Positions 17,706 through 26,607 of a stretch of 64,000 nucleotides of DNA are shown here, one piece after another. The translations under genes were made by a program, and so were the position numbers. The first letter of the stretch is position 1. The number at the start of each line of letters is the position of its first letter. The notes beneath the pieces are model-generated. The model was not told the origin of the DNA. It made no database searches and was given only the letters and a program-made list of their open reading frames with translations. The stretch is from an uncultured Clostridia bacterium (lineage in GTDB: Bacteria > Bacillota > Clostridia > TANB77 > CAG-508). Where the stretch lies: positions 30,224 through 94,223 of the forward strand of contig CAKPRQ010000007.1 in the NCBI GenBank assembly GCA_934182605.1. The letters run 5' to 3'.

Positions 17706-20090
17706 ATGAAAACTGATTATGAATTAAATTACAAAGATTTAAAACTAAAATGTGATCCTAAAGTTTTCAATTTTAATACAACTGCAGATTTAGATAATGC
17801 AGACCCTTGCGTGTTGGGACAAGACCGCGGAATAAAAGCTCTACAATTTGGTTTAAGTGTAGATATTAAAGGTTACAACCTTTATCTCGAAGGTCCAACT
17901 GGTGTTGGAAAAACGCTATATACTAGACAATATGTAAATTTAGTTGCAAATAAAAAGAAAGCACCTGCTGATTGGTGTTATATATATAACTTTGATAATC
18001 CTAATGAACCCATTGCAATTTCTTTACCTGCTGGAAAAGGTAAAGAATTTAAAGAAAGTATGGAAAGTTTTATTGAAGACATAAAAAAAGATTTAAGAAA
18101 TGCTTTTAATAATAAAGATTTCGAAAAAGAAAAAGCTTTAATAAAACAAGAGTATGAAGAAAAACGAACAAAATTATTGGAAAAATTAAATGAAAAAACT
18201 AGCAAGGAAGGTTTCCAAATAAAAGCATCACAAAATGGTATCTATATGCTTCCTATGATTAACGGACAACCTATTAATGAAGAAGATTTTGCTAAATTAG
18301 ATGAAAAAGTTAAATCTGATTTTGAGGAACGTTCACAAAGCGTACAAGAAAAAATATTTGAAGCAATAGGACAAATTAAACAATTAGAAAAAGCTAATGA
18401 AAAACGTTTAGAAGAATGGCAATCTAACATAGCTCTTCTTACTATAAATGTCCATATAAATAGCATTAAAACTCAATATAAAAAATATAAGAAAATTATT
18501 ACTCATATGGATAAAATTAAGCAAGATATTTTAAGAAATCTAAAGTATTTTACAGTAGAAGAAAAATCTCAAGCACAACAGCAAAATGCTAGAATTGAAG
18601 TACCTGAACCTTGGAAAAATTATCGTGTTAATTTATTTGTAGATAATAGCACTTTAGAAGGTGCTCCAGTTATTATGGAATCTAATTATAGCTATCAAAA
18701 CTTATTTGGTAAATTAGAATATGAAAATTACTATGGTATGTTAAAAACCGATTATACTATGCTAAAACCTGGTCTACTTCATAAAGCAAATGGTGGATAT
18801 ATTATCTTACAAGCTAAAGATTTAATTTCCAACCCATATTGTTATGAAGCTCTAAAAAAAGCTCTATCTGTTAAAGAATTATCTATTGATAATAATTTAG
18901 AACAACGTTCATCTATGGTGATGATTTCTTTAAAACCGGAACCTATACCATTAGATGTTAAAGTTCTTTTAGTAGGTAACGGATATCTTTACCAAATACT
19001 TCTCTCTCAAGATGAGGAATTTAGAAAATTATTTAAAATAAAAGTTGAGTTTGATGAAGATGCTGATAGAACACCTGAAAATATGATGAAACTTGCAATT
19101 TTCATTCATAATTACTGTAAAAAAGAAAATTTAGCCGAATTAAATCCTGAAGCTATGGCTAAAGTTATAGAGTATGCTTCTAAATTAGCTAATGATAAAG
19201 ATAAAGTTTCTACTAGATTTAATGATATTGCTCAAATTGTTGGTGAAGCTGCTACTTGGGCTAAAATTGATAAAGTAAAAGTTGTTACTAAAGAATATAT
19301 TGATAAAGCTCTAAAAGAAAGAATTGAAAGAATTAAAAAATTTGATGAAAAATATGTTGAAATGATAAAAAAAGATACTCTCTTAATTAATACTAGTGGG
19401 GCTGAAATTGGACAGATAAATGGTTTAACTGTAATGACTATTGGAGATTATTCTTTTGGTAAACCTGCAAAAATTACAGCCAACACGTATATGGGAAAAT
19501 CTGGTATTATTAATATAGAAAGAGAAATTGCTATGTCTGGTTCAACACATTCTAAAGGTTTATTAATTTTACAAGGTTATATAGGTCAATTATTTGCACA
19601 AAATACACCTTTAACATTAAGTGCAAGTATATGTTTTGAACAATTATATAATGGTGTAGATGGAGATAGTGCTTCAAGCACAGAAGCATACGCTCTATTA
19701 TCTAGCCTAGCAGAAGTACCTATAAATCAATCAATAGCAGTTACTGGTTCTGTAAATCAAAAAGGAGAAATTCAACCAATAGGCGGAGTCAACGAAAAAA
19801 TAGAAGGATTTTTTCAAATATGTAAAATGCGTGGATTAACAGATGAACATGGTGTTATTATACCTATACAAAATGTTAAAAACCTGCATTTATCTGATGA
19901 AGTTATTGATGCTGTTAAATCTAAAAAATTCCATGTGTATGCAATTTCTACTATTGATGAAGGTATTGAGATTTTAACTGGCGTTCCTGCTGGTAAAAGA
20001 GATAAGGATGGTAATTTTCCACTTGGTAGTATTAATTACCTTGCTTATGAAAAATTAAAGAAATTTGCTAAGAATATTAGTGAGAAATAA
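17706..20090 (+). CDS. ATP-dependent Lon-type protease, LonB/AAA_32 clade
   Basis: The 794-residue protein belongs to the Lon-like group with an inserted coiled coil. Walker A is EGPTGVGKT near residue 65. A long helical insertion spans roughly residues 110-290, with an AAA_32 core after it. The C-terminal Lon protease domain has catalytic Ser in GVDGDSAS (about residue 653) and Lys in GGVNEKIEG. These are ATP-dependent cytoplasmic proteases. AAGGAGG stands 7 nt upstream of the ATG. It follows rimI after 33 nt and may be read from the same promoter; a terminator comes next. Confidence 0.93.
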   Translation: MKTDYELNYKDLKLKCDPKVFNFNTTADLDNADPCVLGQDRGIKALQFGLSVDIKGYNLYLEGPTGVGKTLYTRQYVNLVANKKKAPADWCYIYNFDNPNEPIAISLPAGKGKEFKESMESFIEDIKKDLRNAFNNKDFEKEKALIKQEYEEKRTKLLEKLNEKTSKEGFQIKASQNGIYMLPMINGQPINEEDFAKLDEKVKSDFEERSQSVQEKIFEAIGQIKQLEKANEKRLEEWQSNIALLTINVHINSIKTQYKKYKKIITHMDKIKQDILRNLKYFTVEEKSQAQQQNARIEVPEPWKNYRVNLFVDNSTLEGAPVIMESNYSYQNLFGKLEYENYYGMLKTDYTMLKPGLLHKANGGYIILQAKDLISNPYCYEALKKALSVKELSIDNNLEQRSSMVMISLKPEPIPLDVKVLLVGNGYLYQILLSQDEEFRKLFKIKVEFDEDADRTPENMMKLAIFIHNYCKKENLAELNPEAMAKVIEYASKLANDKDKVSTRFNDIAQIVGEAATWAKIDKVKVVTKEYIDKALKERIERIKKFDEKYVEMIKKDTLLINTSGAEIGQINGLTVMTIGDYSFGKPAKITANTYMGKSGIINIEREIAMSGSTHSKGLLILQGYIGQLFAQNTPLTLSASICFEQLYNGVDGDSASSTEAYALLSSLAEVPINQSIAVTGSVNQKGEIQPIGGVNEKIEGFFQICKMRGLTDEHGVIIPIQNVKNLHLSDEVIDAVKSKKFHVYAISTIDEGIEILTGVPAGKRDKDGNFPLGSINYLAYEKLKKFAKNISEK

Positions 20091-20117
20091 ATAGTCTTTT
20101 TATTAAGGCTATTTTTT
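20089..20117 (+). terminator. Terminator of the Lon-type protease gene
   Basis: AATAGTC pairs with GGCTATT (one G-U) around an 11 nt loop, followed by a T run. It is fused to the left edge of palindromic element E2. Confidence 0.7.
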
Positions 20118-20119
20118 TA

Positions 20120-20230
20120 ACTTGATATATAGCTATTTTTAGTCAAAACAAGCTCAAGTGACACAATCTGGGTCTTGACTTGCAAATAGCTATATATCAT
20201 GGCTTTATAAAATAATTACTAAGCTGTAGA
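20120..20230. repeat. Palindromic element family 1, copy E2 (reverse orientation)
   Basis: This is the only near-full copy in inverted orientation. The inner arms TGATATATAGCTATTT and AAATAGCTATATATCA flank the core read as its complement (ACACAATCTGGGTCTTGAC). The outer arm is present only on the right, as TTACTAAGCTGTAG; the left outer arm is missing next to the terminator. It lies between two convergent genes. Confidence 0.9.
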
Positions 20231-20243
20231 CAAAATATATAAG

Positions 20244-21377
20244 TTAACTATTAATTATTTCTTTTATTTGATTTACTGTATAAACTACGTCTTCCATATC
20301 ATTATCTAATCCAAATGTTACTCTAATAGTACTATTCGCTATATTAGGATGCAATCCTATTGCAGTTAAGACATGAGATGGTTTTGGATTTTTTGAGCTA
20401 CAAGCCGATCCTCCAGATACACATATTTTTCTATTTGAAAGTTCTGCTATTAATGTTCTTGCATCTATATTTCTAAATGATACACTTACATTACATGGTA
20501 ATCTATATTTTCTGTCTCCATTTATTATTGCATCTGGTATTTGTGTTTCTATATTTTTAATAAAATTTTCCCTTAAAGTTATTAATCTATTTACATTTTG
20601 ATATAAATTTATATCTGCTTCCTCTATTGCTTTCCCTAGCCCAACAATTCCTGGTATGTTTTCAGTACCGGAACGCAAGTCACCTTCTTGTGTGCCACCA
20701 TCAATTAGTTTTTCTATTCTAACTCCTTGTCTTACATATAATGCACCTACACCTTTTGGCCCATAAAATTTATGAGCTGATATGCTTAATAAATCTATAT
20801 TATACTTTTGAACATCTATTTTAAATTGCCCTATTGCTTGAACTGCATCAGTATGAAAAATAATATTATATTTTCTAGCAATTAAACCTATTTGTTCAAT
20901 TGGTTGAATTGTACCAATTTCATTATTTGCAAACATAATACTAATTAGTATCGTATTTCTTCTTATTGCTCGTTTTAAGTCTTCTATTCTTATCATTCCA
21001 TTTGGAAGAACATCTAAATAAGTTACTTCAAATCCTTCCTGTTCTAATGTTTTACAGGCATTTAATATTGCCTTATGCTCAATTTTAGTTGTTATTATAT
21101 GGTTTCCTCTTCTTTTATTTGCTCTTGCTACACCCTTTAATGCTAAATTATCTGCTTCACTACCACCACTTACGAAATAAATCTCACTAGTTCTTGCATT
21201 AATAGCTCTCGCAACTCGCTGTCTTGATAATTCAAGTGCGTTTTTAGATTCTTCAGCTAAAAAATATAATCCAGATGCATTACCATAAAATTTATTATAG
21301 TATGGAATCATTTCCCTTAATACTGTATCACTTACCATTGTTGTTGCAGAATGGTCTAAATAAATTATCTCCTTCAT
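20244..21377 (-). CDS. Cysteine desulfurase (NifS/IscS-like)
   Basis: This is a PLP enzyme that takes sulfur from cysteine for Fe-S clusters or thio-modified tRNA. The 377 residues show YLDHSATT at the start, SGGSEADNLA, HTDAVQA, the PLP lysine in SAHKFYGPKG (about residue 202) and the catalytic cysteine in SGGSACSS (about residue 325). Length matches group I/II desulfurases. No iscU or mnmA gene is adjacent, so the acceptor cannot be named. The ATG at 21377 lies after AGGAGG, with a poorly defined promoter upstream. Confidence 0.93.
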   Translation of the reverse strand: MKEIIYLDHSATTMVSDTVLREMIPYYNKFYGNASGLYFLAEESKNALELSRQRVARAINARTSEIYFVSGGSEADNLALKGVARANKRRGNHIITTKIEHKAILNACKTLEQEGFEVTYLDVLPNGMIRIEDLKRAIRRNTILISIMFANNEIGTIQPIEQIGLIARKYNIIFHTDAVQAIGQFKIDVQKYNIDLLSISAHKFYGPKGVGALYVRQGVRIEKLIDGGTQEGDLRSGTENIPGIVGLGKAIEEADINLYQNVNRLITLRENFIKNIETQIPDAIINGDRKYRLPCNVSVSFRNIDARTLIAELSNRKICVSGGSACSSKNPKPSHVLTAIGLHPNIANSTIRVTFGLDNDMEDVVYTVNQIKEIINS

Positions 21378-21450
21378 AAATAAATTATCCTCCTAAATTA
21401 TTATATTATTTTTAATATAATATGTGCTAAAATTTGGTAAATTATAAGAT

Positions 21451-21481
21451 AAAAAAATAAGCCAGCTCTTTGAACTGGCTT
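21451..21481 (-). terminator. lexA-smc operon terminator
   Basis: AAGCCAG/CTGGCTT is a perfect 7 bp stem followed on the minus strand by TTATTTTTTT. Element E3 lies between it and the smc stop codon, so E3 is probably transcribed in the smc 3' UTR. Confidence 0.85.
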
Positions 21482-21510
21482 TTAAATATTTACAAATAAT
21501 TTTTCTTTTA

Positions 21511-21655
21511 TAATAACTACTTAGGTTCTAATCTTTAAAAAGCTTGGTATATAGCTATTTGCAAGTCAAGACCCGGATTGTTAACCCCTGCTATGTTTTG
21601 ACTAAAAATAGCTATATACCAAGCTTTAGAGAACTACCAGCTAAGTAGTTACCTT
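21511..21655. repeat. Palindromic element family 1, copy E3 (subtype B arms)
   Basis: The inner arms are AGCTTGGTATATAGCTATTT and its exact complement. The outer arms are TAACTACTTAG and CTAAGTAGTTA. The core GCAAGTCAAGACCCGGATTG is shared with the other copies. The arms differ from E1 but differ on both sides together. Confidence 0.93.
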
Positions 21656-21693
21656 TTATAATACATATGCGTAATGTGTACTATTTTTAACAT

Positions 21694-24600
21694 TTATTTA
21701 TGTGCTAACTGTATTGATAACATTTTTGAAATTCCATTTTCTTCCATTGTTATTCCATATACAGTATTTGCAGCTTCCATTGTTCCCTTTCTATGTGTTA
21801 TTACTAAAAATTGTGTATGTTTTGCAAATTTTTTTAAGTAATCTGCAAATCGATATACATTTGCATCATCTAATGCAGCTTCTATTTCATCTAATACACA
21901 AAATGGTGCTGGGTTTATTTCTAATATTGCAAATAGTAGAGCTATTGCTGTAAAAGCTCTTTCTCCTCCTGATAAAAGCATCATATTTTGTAATTTTTTT
22001 CCTGGTGGTTGTACTTCTATTTCTATTCCAGATTCTAATATATTATTTTCATCTTCTATTATAAGTTCTGCTCTACCTCCACCAAACAATTCTTGAAATA
22101 CTTGCGCAAAGTTTTTATTAATAATTTTAAATTGTTCTTCAAATTGAGTTTTCATTGTTTGTGTCATTTCCGCTATCATTTTTCTTAATTTAGCTGAAGT
22201 TGTTTCTAAGTCTAATCTTTGTTCACATACAAAATCATATCTTTCTTTAAGTTCTTTATATTCTTGAATAGCATCTATATTTATGCTTCCTAGGTTTTTT
22301 ATATCATTTCTTAAAACATTTACTCTTTTTTCTACCTCTTGTACATTTTCTGGCTTACTATATTCACTACTTGCTTTATTAGGTGTTATTTCATACTCTT
22401 CCCACATCTTATTTGTTATTTGCTCTATATCATATTCTATTTTTGATTTTTTTAAATCTATTTTTGATATTTGAGATTTTATATCTTCTATTATTTTAAA
22501 TTCTTCATTTATATTTTCCTCGAATTTATTCACCTTATTTGATAAAACTTGTCTTTCTTCCTTTAAATTATTAACTTTTTCTACACTTTGTGTTGATAAT
22601 TCTTTTATATTTTCTATTTCTTTTTTAGTATTTTCTATTTTCTCTTCTAATTCATTATTTTCGTTTGATAATTTTTCTATCAAATTTTTCTTCGATAATA
22701 AAGATTTATTATTATTACTTAATTCGTTTTCTATTCTCGTAATAAATTCATTTAAAGAATCTTGACTTTCATTAAAAGAAGATACAGATATTTTTAGATT
22801 TGTTATATCAAAGTTTAAATCGTCTACTATTTTTTGATTATCTTTATTTTTTCCTACAAATTCTGAAATTTCTTGTTCTAATGAATTTATAGTTTTTAGC
22901 ATTTCTTCTACTTCATTTTTTATATCTTCTTGCTCTTTTAAGTTACTTTCTTGTTCCTTTTTATTTTTTTCTTGTTCTTCTTTTGCTTTATTTAAATCTT
23001 CCTCTACACTAGATATATTTAATTCTAAGTTATTTATTTTTTCTTTATATGTAGCATATTCTATTTCTATATCTTGTAAATTTCGCTCTGTTGAAGCTGA
23101 AAGTTCTAAAATACCTTCTATGCTTTCTAAATATTCAGTTTGCTCCTTTTTTACTTTTTCAATTTCTTTATTTAATTTAGAAATTTCGCTTTCTAATGCT
23201 TTTATTTCTTGCCCTCTACCTAAAATATTTACAGTTTTTTGTGCCACAGAACCTCCAGATATACTACCCGTTGTATTAATTATATCGCCTTCTAATGTTA
23301 CTATTCTAAAAGCATTATTATTTTGTTTTGATAATTTTATGGCAACATCCATATTCTGTACTAAAACAGTTCTGCCTAAAAGATTTATGACAATCTGCTC
23401 ATATTTTTTATCTGTTTCTATTAAATCAGATAATATCCCAATTACTTGGTTTTCTATACCTTTTTTATTTATATTATCTACTTTTTTTCCCTTTATATTA
23501 GAAATTGGCAAGAAGGATGCTCTTCCTAAATTATTTCTTCTTAAATATTCAATTACTTTTTTAGCATCTTGTTCATTTTCAGTTACAATATTTTGTAATG
23601 TTCCCGCTAAACACATTTCAACTGCTACTTGATATTCTTTTTCAGTTGATATTAGATTAGCTAAAACTCCTTCTATACCTTTTGCTAAATCATTATTCTT
23701 TTCACATTCTAATAATATTGATTTTACAGTTTTTGAGTATCCTTCTTTTTCCTTCTCTGTTTCTATTAAGAATTTTTGTCTTGATTCCTTTAATCTTAAT
23801 GTATTTTGTTTCTCTACAATTATATTTTCATATTTCTTTAAGTTTTCATTACTTTCTTCTTTTTTTGCGTCTATTTCTTCTAAACTTTTTAGTATTTGTT
23901 GCTTATTATACTCTATTTCTCTGTATTTTTTCATATTTTCTTCTTTTTGTATTCTTAGATTATCTAGTTCTGATATTTTTACTGATATTTCATTTTCTAT
24001 ATGATTTTCACGTTTTTTTAAGTTTTCTAACATTACTTCTTTATTGCTTATTAAAAGTGTTTTTTCGTACTTTAAATCTATATTTTCTTGAACTTTTTGC
24101 TTTTTTTCTTCTATATTTTTTTCTTCTATACTTAATGTTTCTGTTATTTTTCTTAATTTTTCTTCTTTTTCTTGTAACTCATTTTCAAATTTTTCTTTAT
24201 TGTCTTCTAAATTATTTCTTTTTTCTAATTTTTGATTTTTTTCTTCTTCTAATTCTTTATTTCTTTTTTCCAATTCTTCTATTTCTATTTTACTATTTTC
24301 AGAATTATTTTTATTATTTTCTATTCTTTCTTTAAAGATATTTATGTCTGAATTTAATTGTTCTTCCTTCTTTGTTGCTTCTATATTATTGTTTTGAATT
24401 TCTTCTATCTCTACTATTATGCTATCTATTTTTTGTTTTATTTTTTCTTTTTCATTTTGAAAATTTTCTAATTTTTGTTGTTCTTCTTTTTCTTGAGAAA
24501 TAAAAATATCTATATTTTCTGCTACTTCTTTTAATTTTTCTTTATAATTTTCTATTTTGTATATGAATAAACCTATTTCTATATTTTTTAATTCGTCTCG

Positions 24601-25254
24601 TAATTCTAAAAATTTTTTAGCTTTTTCTGATTGACTTTTTAACGGATCTATTTTTCCTTCTATTTCAACTATAATATCATTTATTCTTAATAGATTTAAT
24701 TTTGTTTGTTCTAATCTCTTTTCTGTTTCTTGTTTTCTTACTCTATATTTTACTATTCCTGCTGCTTCTTCAAATATTTTTCTTCTATCTTCTGATTTAT
24801 TGCTTAATATTTCGTCTATCTTACCTTGTCCAATTATAGAATAACCATCTTTTCCTATACCTGTATCCATAAATAATTCTTGTATGTCTTTTAATCTACA
24901 TGGAGTTTTATTTATAAAGTATCCACTTTCTCCACTTCTATAAACTCTCCTTGTTACTGTAACTTCTGAATATTCTATTGGCAATCTTCCATCTTCATTA
25001 TTCATAACCATACTAACTTCTGCAAAGCCTAAAGATTTTCTATTTTGCGTTCCTGCAAATATTATATCTTCTGTTTTTGTGCCTCTTAGATTTTTCATGC
25101 TTTGCTCACCTAAAACCCATCTTATAGCATCAGATATATTACTTTTTCCAGAACCATTAGGACCTATTACTGTTGTTATTCCATCTTTAAAATCTATTAC
25201 TGTTTTATCTGCAAATGATTTAAAACCTTGTAACTCTATTCTTTTTAATTTCAT
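21694..25254 (-). CDS. smc: Chromosome segregation protein SMC
   Basis: SMC is the condensin ATPase that loops and segregates chromosomal DNA with ScpA/ScpB. The 1186-residue length is canonical. Walker A GPNGSGKSN is near residue 32, two long coiled coils (about 170-500 and 680-1010) flank a hinge (about 520-640, with a GGSVAQ glycine turn), and the ABC signature LLSGGERA plus Walker B VLDEIEAALDD are near the C-terminus. It lies 26 nt after lexA and is probably co-transcribed with it. scpA/scpB are not in the window. Confidence 0.98.
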   Translation of the reverse strand: MKLKRIELQGFKSFADKTVIDFKDGITTVIGPNGSGKSNISDAIRWVLGEQSMKNLRGTKTEDIIFAGTQNRKSLGFAEVSMVMNNEDGRLPIEYSEVTVTRRVYRSGESGYFINKTPCRLKDIQELFMDTGIGKDGYSIIGQGKIDEILSNKSEDRRKIFEEAAGIVKYRVRKQETEKRLEQTKLNLLRINDIIVEIEGKIDPLKSQSEKAKKFLELRDELKNIEIGLFIYKIENYKEKLKEVAENIDIFISQEKEEQQKLENFQNEKEKIKQKIDSIIVEIEEIQNNNIEATKKEEQLNSDINIFKERIENNKNNSENSKIEIEELEKRNKELEEEKNQKLEKRNNLEDNKEKFENELQEKEEKLRKITETLSIEEKNIEEKKQKVQENIDLKYEKTLLISNKEVMLENLKKRENHIENEISVKISELDNLRIQKEENMKKYREIEYNKQQILKSLEEIDAKKEESNENLKKYENIIVEKQNTLRLKESRQKFLIETEKEKEGYSKTVKSILLECEKNNDLAKGIEGVLANLISTEKEYQVAVEMCLAGTLQNIVTENEQDAKKVIEYLRRNNLGRASFLPISNIKGKKVDNINKKGIENQVIGILSDLIETDKKYEQIVINLLGRTVLVQNMDVAIKLSKQNNNAFRIVTLEGDIINTTGSISGGSVAQKTVNILGRGQEIKALESEISKLNKEIEKVKKEQTEYLESIEGILELSASTERNLQDIEIEYATYKEKINNLELNISSVEEDLNKAKEEQEKNKKEQESNLKEQEDIKNEVEEMLKTINSLEQEISEFVGKNKDNQKIVDDLNFDITNLKISVSSFNESQDSLNEFITRIENELSNNNKSLLSKKNLIEKLSNENNELEEKIENTKKEIENIKELSTQSVEKVNNLKEERQVLSNKVNKFEENINEEFKIIEDIKSQISKIDLKKSKIEYDIEQITNKMWEEYEITPNKASSEYSKPENVQEVEKRVNVLRNDIKNLGSINIDAIQEYKELKERYDFVCEQRLDLETTSAKLRKMIAEMTQTMKTQFEEQFKIINKNFAQVFQELFGGGRAELIIEDENNILESGIEIEVQPPGKKLQNMMLLSGGERAFTAIALLFAILEINPAPFCVLDEIEAALDDANVYRFADYLKKFAKHTQFLVITHRKGTMEAANTVYGITMEENGISKMLSIQLAHK

Positions 25255-25280
25255 ATTATTCTACATTCCCTCCTAGAAAA

Positions 25281-25958
25281 TTATAATTTTCTAAAGACTC
25301 CTGCTACTTTTCCTAATATTTCACACATTGGAACTATTATTGGTTCTAATGCACTGTTTTCAGGTTGTAATCTAATATGTCCATTTTCTTTATAAAATGT
25401 TTTTACAGTAGCTTCCTCTCCAATTAATGCTACTACTATATCTCCATTATTTGCAGTATTTTGTTTTTTTACTAATATTAAATCTCCATCTAATATTCCT
25501 GCTTCTATCATACTTTCCCCACGTACTTTTAACATAAAACTTTCGCTATTTCCTACAAAATCTACTGGTATTGGGAAGGTATCTGTTATGTTTTCTACTG
25601 CAAGTATTGGCTCCCCAGCTGTTATTTTACCTATAACTGGTACATTTACTAATTCTTTTGCTGTATAAATATCTTGTGAATCATTATTTTGCATTTGACT
25701 AATATATTCTTGGTTTTTAAATTTTCCACCTTTTATTACTTTTAGAGTTCTTCCTTTTTGATTTTCTTTTTCTATATATCCTTTTTCTTTAAGGCGATTT
25801 AAATAAGTGTGAACTGTTGCTGTTGAACTTAGTCCTACTGCTTTACATATTTCTCTTACTGATGGCGGATATCCTTCCTTTTTTACTTGATTTTCGATGT
25901 ATGCTAGAATTGATTTTTCTCTTTCATTTAATTCTCCTAATTTACTTTTTTTACTCAA
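25281..25958 (-). CDS. lexA: LexA SOS repressor
   Basis: LexA is the SOS repressor and self-cleaving serine peptidase. The N-terminal winged helix has GYPPSVREICKAVGLSS. The cleavage site Ala-Gly is in KITAGEP (about residue 117). The catalytic Ser is in VRGESMIEAG and the Lys in EATVKTFYK. The start is set at TTG 25958, which has GGAG 8 nt upstream; a GTG at 25967 overlaps that ribosome site. I looked for a GAAC-N4-GTTC SOS box upstream and did not see one. It heads the lexA-smc unit. Confidence 0.95.
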   Translation of the reverse strand: MSKKSKLGELNEREKSILAYIENQVKKEGYPPSVREICKAVGLSSTATVHTYLNRLKEKGYIEKENQKGRTLKVIKGGKFKNQEYISQMQNNDSQDIYTAKELVNVPVIGKITAGEPILAVENITDTFPIPVDFVGNSESFMLKVRGESMIEAGILDGDLILVKKQNTANNGDIVVALIGEEATVKTFYKENGHIRLQPENSALEPIIVPMCEILGKVAGVFRKL

Positions 25959-26045
25959 TTTTATCACTCCACTTTTTATTTTTTGTTATTTTATCATAAA
26001 AAGTATTAAAAGTCAAACAAATTTTCGATTTTTTAGAATTTCATT

Positions 26046-26195
26046 ATTACAGTTCGCTAATTATTTTATAAAATCGTAATATATGGCTATTTGCGAGTCA
26101 AAACCCGGCTTGTGTCACCCTAGCTATGTTTTGACTAAAAATAGCTATATATCACCATTTTGCTAAAAATATATGTTCTCTTACTGAATTGTAAC
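26046..26195. repeat. Palindromic element family 1, full copy E4
   Basis: The outer arms are TTACAGTTCGCTAA and TTACTGAATTGTAA. The inner arms surround ATATGGCTATTT and AAATAGCTATATAT. The core CCCGGCTTGTGTCACCCTAG is conserved. The element fills the divergent region between lexA and the small GC-rich gene. Confidence 0.93.
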
Positions 26196-26201
26196 ATTTC
26201 A

Positions 26202-26230
26202 TTTACAAAAATAAATATATATGTTATAAT
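26202..26230 (+). promoter_or_regulatory. Promoter of the GC-rich mini-gene
   Basis: TTTACA (26202-26207) and a perfect TATAAT (26225-26230) are 17 nt apart. The promoter begins 7 nt after element E4. Confidence 0.85.
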
Positions 26231-26294
26231 TAACCCAGATGTTTTTATTATCAACCTAGTGAACCAACACTCTAAACACAACTAGGAGTCATTT

Positions 26295-26489
26295 ATGCTT
26301 GAAGCTCTTGCCAACTACTATTTCTCGGGTCTGTTCTGTTTTACAGTTATTCTGGTCCTCGCCTTTGTGGGCTTGATTCTGGCTGACTGTAGCGATGGCA
26401 TTCCTTCTGGCCAGGGCCTTTCCTTCGCCTTTGTTAAGGAACGTTGCTCTTACTGGTTCCAAACGATTTGGGAAGAGGGTATTTTCTAA
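26295..26489 (+). CDS. Hypothetical 64-aa membrane protein, GC-rich orphan
   Basis: I do not recognise this protein. The first 33 residues contain one strong membrane segment (about residues 9-30: FSGLFCFTVILVLAFVGLIL). A soluble tail follows with two Cys (residues 32 and 51), several aromatics and an acidic end (WEEGIF). The coding sequence is close to half G+C and uses codons such as CTG, GGC and GCC that the neighbours avoid, so it is probably foreign. AGGAG lies 6 nt before the ATG, and its bases can pair with an upstream CCTAGT (26255-26260), which may mask the ribosome site. Promoter, leader and terminator form a self-contained unit. A toxin, holin-like or signalling role is possible but not shown. 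Confidence 0.72.
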   Translation: MLEALANYYFSGLFCFTVILVLAFVGLILADCSDGIPSGQGLSFAFVKERCSYWFQTIWEEGIF

Positions 26490-26505
26490 AGGTTGATTTA
26501 ATGGT

Positions 26506-26532
26506 GAGGGGGGCATTTCTCCCCCATTTTTT
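26506..26532 (+). terminator. Terminator of the GC-rich mini-gene
   Basis: A G-run and a C-run (GGGGG/CCCCC) form a very stable stem followed by six T residues. Confidence 0.9.
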
Positions 26533-26541
26533 ATACTTCTT

Positions 26542-26607
26542 AAGGCACAAATCTGGTTGAAAAAGAATTAAATTTTGACAACGTCAAAATTTAATTCTTT
26601 TTCAACC
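26542..26607. repeat. Palindromic repeat family 2, short copy with perfect 25 bp arms
   Basis: Positions 26555-26579 and 26583-26607 are perfect inverted repeats of 25 bp with an AAC loop. The preceding bases 26542-26554 match 683-695. The right arm ends at the base before the histidine kinase stop codon. There is no T run, so a simple terminator role is doubtful. Confidence 0.9.

Noticed and set aside
23682..24335. Plus-strand open frame of 217 codons inside smc
   Set aside because: A Leu/Phe/Tyr-only composition comes from reading the complement of the SMC coiled coil; no start signals are present.
25959..26045. SOS box upstream of lexA
   Set aside because: No GAAC-N4-GTTC or close variant was found in the AT-rich upstream sequence.
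26289..26516. 75-codon minus-strand frame over the GC-rich mini-gene
   Set aside because: Promoter, ribosome site and terminator are all oriented for the plus-strand frame.
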